The notes under the pieces were generated by a model, which saw only the letters and a list, made by a program, of their open reading frames with translations, searched no databases and was not told the origin of the DNA. This document shows, piece after piece, positions 58,631 to 64,000 of a stretch of 64,000 bases of DNA. Each line of letters opens with the position of its first letter. The stretch's first letter is position 1. The DNA is from Nocardiopsis sp. YSL2 (GTDB lineage: Bacteria; Actinomycetota; Actinomycetes; Streptosporangiales; Streptosporangiaceae): NCBI RefSeq assembly GCF_030555055.1, contig NZ_JAMOAO010000001.1, positions 3,100,001-3,164,000 of the forward strand. The letters are read 5' to 3'. The position numbers were made by a program, and so were the translations under genes.

Positions 58631-59251
58631 TCATACGTCGAGTTCGGTGATTCGGGTTCGGATCAGGTCGCGGGAACGTTCTTGGGAGATGGCCGCCGCT
58701 CGGAGGTGGTTGGACCTCAACTCGTGGTGTTGCACGTCCTCGGGCGCGTCGAACAGCAGGCCCTGTGGCGGGACGTCCACGTGTCCGACGCGGTCGTCAC
58801 CGATCCAGAGTAGGCAGAGCCCGTAGTTCAGGCTCATGCCCTCGGACTGGGGCAGGACCTGGAGGTCGATCCTGGGGTGGTCGCTCAGCTCGAGGAGGTG
58901 TTCGAGCTGAGCGCGCATGACCTTCGGGCCGCCGACCTGGCAGGTGAGGACCGGTTCGTCGATGACCCACCACATCTGCGGGGGCGTTTCGCGGTGCAGG
59001 ACGCTGCGGGTCCGTTCCACGCGGGCTTCCAACCTGCGCTCTCGTTCGGCCTGGTCGGGCACGGCTCCGCGACCCATCAGGGCTCTGATGTAGTCGGGGT
59101 GCTGGGCCAGGCCGCTGAAGAGCCCGAGGGTGTACTCGAAGATCTGGTCGGCCTCGTACTCCAGCGGGTAGTACGCGCCGCCGGGGATGTCCTCATAGGC
59201 GTTCCACCAGGCGGATGAGCGGTTGCGGCTGGCTGTGAGTGAAGCGTTCAC
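58631..59251 (-). pseudogene. XRE/DUF5753 regulator, HTH deleted
   Basis: A 206-codon frame holds only the DUF5753 part: SSAWWNAYEDIPGGAYYPLEYEADQIFEYTLGL, PQMWWVIDEPVLTCQVGG, LQVLPQSEGMSLNYG and FDAPEDVQHHELRSNHL. The intact paralogue at 42455 has about 85 more residues with the HTH in front. The similarity begins near 59209; the frame's own start (GTG 59251) lies in the antisense of the neighbouring ATPase fragment. So the DNA-binding half has been removed by a deletion. Confidence 0.8.
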
Positions 59252-59588
59252 GAACGCGCTCGTCCATGGCCGCCCGGAAGTCAGCGTGGAGGTGTGGGCG
59301 CGACCGGGCTACTGCGCAGCGGTTGAGGTGTACGACACCGGGGCCACCGTGCCGACCTTCCCGCAGGGGTGGGATCTGGCGGAAGCGGTGGCTGAGCACG
59401 GGCGCGGACTCGGGCTCATCCAGGCGTTCACCCGTGAGGTGTGCGGTGCCTACCGCTGCGGTGAGGGCAAGCGGGCGTGGTTCGCGGTGGCTCCGGACGG
59501 AGGCGAGCTCGATGCTGACGCCGTCCGGTGTCTGGTGGACGAGCGTGCTCGGCGGCAGGCTGGCGGGGTTTCGTCCACGGCTGCTTGA
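59211..59588 (+). pseudogene. GHKL ATPase (RsbW-like), N-terminus deleted
   Basis: It reads ADERLRLAVSEAFTNALVHG (N-box), VYDTGATVP, GRGLGLIQAFTREVCG and a closing region, but the first about 65 residues of the intact relative (43452) are missing and no proper start exists; TTG 59223 is only the first open codon. It meets the truncated XRE gene head to head at about 59205-59222. Both lost their 5' ends at one breakpoint. Confidence 0.75.
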
Positions 59589-59904
59589 CCTCGGTGGCCG
59601 CCGCCATGGGAAGCGCAGCTCCGGATTCTTCCGGAGCCATTGACACTGTGGGAAGCGCCGTAGGCGTCACCGGGGGCGCGACCGTACCTGGCTCGGCAGG
59701 ACGATCATGTGCGTGCGGTACGGGTTGCCTTGGCACGGATGCCGGTTCGCTGCGGGCCGGGAGAGCTCGAAGAGCTGGCCGGTCTCGTGCGCATCTGGGA
59801 GGCGTTCCGCGCCGGGTCGTGTTGAGATGGGTCTCTGCTGATCTTGTGCTCCCTCCGTACCGGGGAGCGCACCAGGAGGATCTCCGAGGTCCCAGGCATG
59901 CGAG
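59589..59904. other. Right end of the island, spacer before tRNA-Lys
   Basis: No complete gene. A short coding-like tail (GELEELAGLVRIWEAFRAGSC*, about 59760-59826, plus) may be another remnant. The 18-base repeat (59861-59878) lies here. Confidence 0.4.
59861..59878 (+). repeat. 18-base direct repeat, right copy
   Basis: CGGGGAGCGCACCAGGAG, identical to 53415-53432. Confidence 0.75.
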
Positions 59905-59948
59905 AACCCCAGGCCGGGAGCACACTGGATGTGCTCTGACCTGGGGTT
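59905..59948 (-). terminator. Double-stem hairpin downstream of tRNA-Lys
   Basis: AACCCCAGG/CCTGGGGTT (59905-59913, 59940-59948) encloses GAGCACA/TGTGCTC (59918-59924, 59930-59936). It lies five bases beyond the tRNA 3' end and probably terminates the tRNA transcript. Confidence 0.7.
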
Positions 59949-59952
59949 TCGG

Positions 59953-60028
59953 TGGTAGGGCCCCAGGGGATCGAACCCTGAACCCGCGGATTAAAAGTCC
60001 GCTGCTCTGCCAATTGAGCTAAGGCCCC
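59953..60028 (-). tRNA. tRNA-Lys (anticodon UUU)
   Basis: A 76-base gene with encoded CCA. The 5' end is GGGGCCTTAGCTCAATTGG; the anticodon arm is GCGGA-CTTTTAA-TCCGC (TTT), the T-arm CAGGG-TTCGATC-CCCTG. The acceptor stem pairs with two G:U. Its 3' half is repeated at 53482-53505, so it is a likely integration target. Confidence 0.93.
59963..59986 (+). repeat. 24-base tRNA-Lys 3' repeat, right copy
   Basis: This 24-base stretch, inside the intact tRNA-Lys, is identical to 53482-53505. With the 18-base pair it bounds the lasso island. Confidence 0.7.
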
Positions 60029-60184
60029 GTGGCGGACCCGTACTGACGTGGGGTCGGATCGCCAAGGCCCGAGTCTACCGGATACCACAGCAGGTACAGA
60101 GCAGGGGATTGGTCCCCGGAGGTGGGTTTTCGGCGGGTCCCCGGCCCCCTGCCCCGCCCCTCCGAGCGGAGCAGGGGGAACCCC

Positions 60185-60385
60185 TCAGGCGTCCTCGGCG
60201 ACCTCGATGGCGGCGGCCGGGCAGACCGCGGCGGACTCGCGGACCAGCGGGTGCTGGTCCTCCGGGGGCGCGGGGTCCAGCAGGACGACGATGCCGTCGT
60301 CGTCACGCTGGTCGAACACCTCCGGCGCGATCAGCACGCACTGGCCCGCGCCGCAGCACTTGTCCTCGTCCACGGTGATCTTCAT
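60185..60385 (-). CDS. Ferredoxin ([3Fe-4S] type), P450 partner
   Basis: A 66-residue ferredoxin: DKCCGAGQCVLIAPEVF with the second Cys motif reduced to CxxAxxC, and CPAAAI supplying the last Cys. This spacing is typical of the single-cluster [3Fe-4S] ferredoxins that feed bacterial CYPs. ATG 60385 has GGAGAGGAG upstream, which rules out the upstream in-frame start. It is the last gene of the P450 operon, 29 bases after the P450 stop. It should pass electrons from the ferredoxin reductase to the P450. Confidence 0.9.
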   Translation of the reverse strand: MKITVDEDKCCGAGQCVLIAPEVFDQRDDDGIVVLLDPAPPEDQHPLVRESAAVCPAAAIEVAEDA

Positions 60386-60414
60386 ACGACTCTCCTCTCC
60401 TCGACCGGGTCCGC

Positions 60415-61620
60415 TCACCAGCGGACGGGCACCTCGCGCAGGCCGCCGACGACCAGCCCGTCCACGCGCTCCAGCTCCTCGGGCGGCACCGCGAGCTCCA
60501 GGGCGGGCAGCCTGCGCAGCAGCACCGTCAACACCACCTGGAGTTCGGTGCGCGCCAGGGCCTGGCCCAGGCAGGAGTGGGCTCCGGCACCGAAGGCCAG
60601 GTGCGGGTTGGGGCTGCGGGTCAGGTCCATTTCACCGGCGCCCTCGAAGACGGTCTCGTCGCGGTTGGCCGCGGCCATGCTGCACATCACGGTGGTGCCG
60701 CCCGGGAGCACCTCGCCGGAGGCCTCGCCGTCCTCTGGCAGGTAGCGGGGCAGGCCGACGCCCGCGTTGGCGTCGAAGCGCAGCGACTCCTCCACGGCCG
60801 TGCGCACCAGCGACGGGTCGGCCAGCAGGGCTTCCCATCGGGTGCGGTCCGCCAGGAGCATGGAGACCATCTTCCCGATCATGTTCGCGGTGGTCTCGTG
60901 CCCGGCGACCAGCAGGCCGATACCGGTGCCCAACAGCTCCCGGTCGGTGAGCCCTCCGTCGGTTCCGGTCTCCTTGATCAGCTCACTGAGCAGGTCCTCG
61001 CCCGGCTGGGCGCGCTTGGCCGCGATGTGGGCGGACATGTACTGGATGAACGCGCCCATCGCCTCGGCGTTCTCCCTCTGCGAGTAGCGGGTGAGGTTGA
61101 GCAGGGCGTCGGACCAGTGCGAGAAGCGGTCCCGGTCCTCGGCAGGGACGCCGAGGATGTCGCAGATCACGTACACCGGCAGCGGGAAGCCCAGGCCCGC
61201 CTTGAGGTCGGCGGGTCGCCCGCCCTCCACCATGGCGTCGATGAGCTCCTCGGCGATGGCCTCCATCGACGGGCGCAGCGCGGACATCCGCTTGGCCGTG
61301 AACCACTTGCCGACCAGCCGCCGCCACCGCAGGTGCCCCTCGCCGCTGTCCGGGACCATCGACGACATCTCACTGTTGAACACGCTGCCTTCCGTCGACA
61401 GCCGGGCCGCGTCCTCGGCGTCGAGCCTGCGGGTGAAGCGGGGGTCGGACAGGATCTGCTTCACGTCCGCGTAGCGGGTGACGAGCTTCGCCTCGTCGCC
61501 GGTGGGGAACCTCACCGTGGCCACGGGGCACGTCCTTCGTAGGTTGTCCCACTCCGCGGGCGGTTCCAGCGCCTCCTCGCTCCGCAGCGGGAAGTCGAGG
61601 ACCTGGTCGTTCTGGCTCAT
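60415..61620 (-). CDS. Cytochrome P450
   Basis: A 401-residue bacterial class I CYP. I-helix AGHETTAN, ExxR EESLRF, PERF-like region and heme loop FGAGAHSCLG with Cys350. The size and the lack of a membrane anchor fit soluble actinobacterial P450s (CYP105/107-like in style). Encoded with its own ferredoxin and ferredoxin reductase, it forms a self-sufficient three-component oxygenase. The substrate is unknown; a biosynthetic or xenobiotic role is equally possible. Confidence 0.93.
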   Translation of the reverse strand: MSQNDQVLDFPLRSEEALEPPAEWDNLRRTCPVATVRFPTGDEAKLVTRYADVKQILSDPRFTRRLDAEDAARLSTEGSVFNSEMSSMVPDSGEGHLRWRRLVGKWFTAKRMSALRPSMEAIAEELIDAMVEGGRPADLKAGLGFPLPVYVICDILGVPAEDRDRFSHWSDALLNLTRYSQRENAEAMGAFIQYMSAHIAAKRAQPGEDLLSELIKETGTDGGLTDRELLGTGIGLLVAGHETTANMIGKMVSMLLADRTRWEALLADPSLVRTAVEESLRFDANAGVGLPRYLPEDGEASGEVLPGGTTVMCSMAAANRDETVFEGAGEMDLTRSPNPHLAFGAGAHSCLGQALARTELQVVLTVLLRRLPALELAVPPEELERVDGLVVGGLREVPVRW

Positions 61621-61710
61621 CGCAGTCCTGCCTTTGTTCTCGGGTCTGAACCGGTGATGTCTGTGTCGCTGTCGGTGGGTCGGTCCGGGAGGCCGGGAGG
61701 CCGTGCCGGC

Positions 61711-62949
61711 TCAGGTCGCGGAGGGTTGCGGGGGCCGGGCCTTCGACGGGGCCAGATGCTCCTGGCGCAGCAGGCGCGCCTGTTTGGGCATGTTCCAGCC
61801 GAGGACGCCGGTGGTCCGGCCGTCCTGGGTGTACACGGCGACGAACCTGCGGTCGGCCACGTCGCCCTCGGCGAGCGAGACCTCCGCCTCGGGCGACGGC
61901 ACCCCGTGGGCCTGGATCCTGGCCTCGTACTGGTCGGTCCAGAAGTAGGGGACGGGCGTGAAGGGGCGGTCGGCGCCGAGGATCGCTGACGCGACGGCCT
62001 GGGCCTGGTCGACGGCGTTGGTGCGGTTCTCCAGGCGCAGCCGCCGCGCGAGCCCTTCGTGGTACCAGGACGCGGTGTCGCCGACCGCGTAGATCCCGGG
62101 GGCGGCGCGGCAGCGGGAATCGGTCTCCACACCGTCGCCGAGCGGGAGCCCGCTGCCCTCCAGCCAGGCGGTCGCCGGACGCGATCCGACGGCGGCCACG
62201 ACCACGTCGGCCGCCAGGGTCTCGCCGTCGGCCAGGCGCACCCCGTTCACCCGGCCGCCGCTGCCGACCATGGACTCCACCATCGTTCCGAGCCGCAACC
62301 GCACTCCGCGCTCGGCGTGCAGTTCGGTGAGGACGCCGCCGATGGTGCGGCCCAGTTGCCCGGCCAGGAGGGTGCGGCCGACGCCCACCAGGGTGACGTC
62401 CAGGCCGAGCCCGCGGGCGGTGGCGGCGATCTCCGCACCGAGGACCCCCTCACCGACGACGACCACCCGGGTGGCGGCGGCCAGGTCGCGCCGCAGGGCC
62501 AGGGCGTGGTCGACGGTGCGCAGGACGTGGACTCCGGCGAGGCCGTCCTGCCCGGGCAGTCCCACGGGCGTCAGGCCTGTGGCCAGGACGAGCGTGTCGT
62601 CCGCCAGCACCCGGCCGGTGTCGGTGGTGACGCTCCGGTTGAGGGCGTCGAGGGACACGGCTCGCTCGCCGAGGAGGAGTTCGGCGTCCAGCGCGGCCAA
62701 CTGGTCGGGGCCGCGCAGCCGGGTCCGCGTCGGCTCCCACGCTCCGGACAGGACCTGCTTGGACAGCGGCGGCCGGTCGTAGGGGAGCCGGTCCTCGGCG
62801 TCGAGCAGCCGGAGCCGCCCCCGGTAGCCGCGTCGGCGCAGGGCCTCCGCGGTCGACAGGCCGGCGGCCGACGCGCCGATGATCGTGACGCCCGGCGGCG
62901 GTTCCGGACGCGTGCCCGCGTCGACACCCTGCTGTGCACACGTCATCAT
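61711..62949 (-). CDS. Ferredoxin reductase (FAD/NAD-dependent)
   Basis: A 412-residue reductase: FAD site VTIIGASAAGLSTAEALRRRGY, RLPYDRPPLSK, NAD site VVVVGEGVLGAEIAATARGLGL, and GIYAVGDTASWYHEG near the C-terminus, as in putidaredoxin/rhodocoxin reductases. ATG 62949 fits GAGGACGG upstream; GTG 62952 and ATG 62946 are near alternatives. First gene of the P450 operon, read away from a TetR gene with shared operator region. Confidence 0.88.
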   Translation of the reverse strand: MMTCAQQGVDAGTRPEPPPGVTIIGASAAGLSTAEALRRRGYRGRLRLLDAEDRLPYDRPPLSKQVLSGAWEPTRTRLRGPDQLAALDAELLLGERAVSLDALNRSVTTDTGRVLADDTLVLATGLTPVGLPGQDGLAGVHVLRTVDHALALRRDLAAATRVVVVGEGVLGAEIAATARGLGLDVTLVGVGRTLLAGQLGRTIGGVLTELHAERGVRLRLGTMVESMVGSGGRVNGVRLADGETLAADVVVAAVGSRPATAWLEGSGLPLGDGVETDSRCRAAPGIYAVGDTASWYHEGLARRLRLENRTNAVDQAQAVASAILGADRPFTPVPYFWTDQYEARIQAHGVPSPEAEVSLAEGDVADRRFVAVYTQDGRTTGVLGWNMPKQARLLRQEHLAPSKARPPQPSAT

Positions 62950-63014
62950 CACGCCGTCCTCACCGCCGGGATGCGCCGGAACCCGCTGCCGTGGCGCCGT
63001 CCGCCAAGTTAAGC

Positions 63015-63060
63015 TACACCTGTAGGTTTTCGTGCATCAGTAGGTTAACCTGCATGTGTA
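63015..63060. promoter_or_regulatory. TetR operator between P450 operon and TetR gene
   Basis: TACACCTGTAGGTT (63015-63028) and the inverse of AACCTGCATGTGTA (63047-63060) agree at 12 of 14 positions. A third, weaker half-site TGCATCAGTAGGTT (63033-63046) abuts the right arm as AGGTTAACCT. The area is AT-richer than its surroundings and lies in the divergent promoter region. Confidence 0.7.
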
Positions 63061-63082
63061 GGGATGGCATAAGCTGAGCAGC

Positions 63083-63721
63083 GTGGTGGTGACGAGAGCA
63101 GACAGGGGTCAACCCGTTGACCGGCGTGTTCGCCGCACGCAGTCGGCTCTGCAGGGCGCGCTGACCGAACTCATCAAGGACCAGGACCTGTCCCGGGTGA
63201 GCGTCGCCGACGTCGTGAAGCAGGCAGGCGTGAGCCGCTCGACGTTCTACGACCACTACCGCGACGTGCACGAACTCTCCGAGGCCGCGTGCACGGCGGT
63301 GATCGACTCGGTGGTCGACACGATCCCGAAACCCGACCCCGGGAACGCGACCACCAACCTCCTGCTCTTCTTCACCAACCTCGCCGAACACGCCGGTCTG
63401 TTCCGTTCCGTGCTGGGCCCCCAGGGCAGCGCGCGTGTCATCGACCACCTCCGCCGACGGACCACCCAGGCCTGCCACACGGCCATGGTGGACGTTCTGG
63501 GAGGAGACGGCTCCGTTCACAGTCCGAGCCGCGCGGACGCGCCGTACGACGTGGCGGCCGCGTTCGTCGCAGGCGCGCTCATCTCCACGGCCATCGACTG
63601 GCTCCAGAACGACTGCCCGCGCACGCCGGACGAGATGGCGGCGCTCACGTGGCCGATGCTGACGGCCCTCTACCCCGACGTCCGCTCGATGACGGCGGAT
63701 GGCGTCCCCGACCAGGTCTGA
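63083..63721 (+). CDS. TetR family transcriptional regulator
   Basis: A 212-residue regulator: N-terminal HTH about 30-60 (LSRVSVADVVKQAGVSRSTFYDHYRDVHEL) and an all-helical C-terminal domain (LLLFFTNLAEHAGLFRSVLG, VAAAFVAGALISTAIDWL). Starts at one of three tandem GTG codons (63083, 63086, 63089); the ribosome binding site is weak. It probably represses the divergent ferredoxin reductase/P450/ferredoxin operon through the AGGTT-type sites. Confidence 0.87.
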   Translation: MVVTRADRGQPVDRRVRRTQSALQGALTELIKDQDLSRVSVADVVKQAGVSRSTFYDHYRDVHELSEAACTAVIDSVVDTIPKPDPGNATTNLLLFFTNLAEHAGLFRSVLGPQGSARVIDHLRRRTTQACHTAMVDVLGGDGSVHSPSRADAPYDVAAAFVAGALISTAIDWLQNDCPRTPDEMAALTWPMLTALYPDVRSMTADGVPDQV

Positions 63722-63920
63722 CCGGTCGTCCCCGGGGCCCGTATCCGGGTCCTCAGGTGGTCCACGTGTCCGGCGGCATCGCTCTGGTGGCGAACGCCTG
63801 CCGGGTGGTGGGATGGGACGTGGGGCCGATGCCCTGAGTCGGCGGGGCGAGCCGCCTTGGCGCCGACCCGCGGGCTTGGTCTACTCGAATCCGATCGACA
63901 GCGACGTTGTGGAGGAAGAC

Positions 63921-64000
63921 ATGGCAGTGGTACCCGAGGACCGCAAGGACATCCTCACCAAGCCTTCGTTCGGACACGTGGCCACGCTCGGCCCGAAGGG
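63921..64000 (+). CDS. PPOX class F420/FMN-dependent protein, N-terminus (partial)
   Basis: The first 26 codons before the window ends: MAVVPEDRKDILTKPSFGH then VATLGPKG. This is the usual start of pyridoxamine 5'-phosphate oxidase-like (split barrel) F420-dependent enzymes of actinobacteria (PEDxxDILxxPxFGHVATL). GGAGGAAG lies two bases before the ATG. The rest is off the edge. Confidence 0.75.
   Translation, partial: MAVVPEDRKDILTKPSFGHVATLGPK

Noticed and set aside
58431..59588. DUF397/XRE/ATPase as a working second regulatory system
   Set aside because: The XRE part has no HTH and the ATPase no N-terminus, so it is called decayed rather than functional.
53415..60028. Integrase or excisionase within the island
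   Set aside because: All sizeable frames in the interval were assigned; none resembles a recombinase.
1..64000. CRISPR array, rRNA operon or restriction-modification system
   Set aside because: No regular short repeats with spacers, no rRNA-like sequence, and no Cas, methyltransferase or restriction domains recognised.

Overview
The window is high-GC actinomycete DNA. It shows strong G/C bias at third codon positions, many GTG and a few TTG starts, ATGA/GTGA overlaps inside operons, DUF397/Scr1-type XRE gene pairs, a BldC-like regulator, and LAxTG surface anchoring. The gene style fits Nocardiopsaceae or Streptosporangiales (a Nocardiopsis-like organism), but the genus is an inference from style only. 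No rRNA, CRISPR array, integrase or phage structural gene is visible.

Layout. 1-9.7 kb: end of urea carboxylase plus allophanate hydrolase, a secreted tendamistat-like alpha-amylase inhibitor, two alpha/beta hydrolases, NhaA, a sortase-E-type surface protein, a phosphotransferase fragment and a fatty acid desaturase. 9.8-17.0 kb: one leftward operon with an FMN reductase, a flavin reductase, an NMT1/SsuA-type ABC importer, a RutA-like monooxygenase, a RutB-like isochorismatase hydrolase and a second FMN monooxygenase; together they look like import and oxidative opening of a nitrogen heterocycle or related compound. 17.2-25.6 kb: regulators (TetR, a large LuxR ATPase) and redox enzymes. 25.9-30.6 kb: a metalloid-resistance-like locus (two FAD oxidoreductases, an MFS pump, a divergent ArsR-GNAT fusion) with a clear operator and a MITE-like repeat at its end. 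30.9-42.3 kb: MazG-like, flavoprotein/XRE pair, proline dehydrogenase with a divergent GlxA regulator, a rifampin-phosphotransferase-like enzyme and an AraC regulator. 42.3-44.3 kb: intact DUF397/XRE/ATPase triplet and a BldC-like gene. 44.5-53.3 kb: enoyl-CoA hydratase, RDD protein, a frameshifted phosphotransferase in a small operon, TetR, reductase, an HD/SnoaL fusion, GlxA regulator, DinB and IS5 debris.

The most notable segment is 53.4-60.0 kb. A compact lasso peptide cluster (precursor 55312-55440, cyclase, RRE/protease fusion, GNAT acetyltransferase) encodes the core GQGRALNENKRSPYN. This resembles the acetylated lasso peptide albusnodin, including ring residues Gly1/Glu8 and Lys10. 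The segment is bounded by an intact tRNA-Lys(UUU) and a degenerate tRNA-Lys-like copy 6.5 kb away, with two sets of perfect direct repeats. It also carries a second DUF397/XRE/ATPase triplet whose central part has been deleted. This looks like a mobile or formerly mobile island carrying a modified RiPP.

60.2-64.0 kb: a cytochrome P450/ferredoxin/ferredoxin reductase operon with a divergent TetR and a palindromic operator, then the start of a PPOX-type flavin/F420 enzyme that runs off the window.
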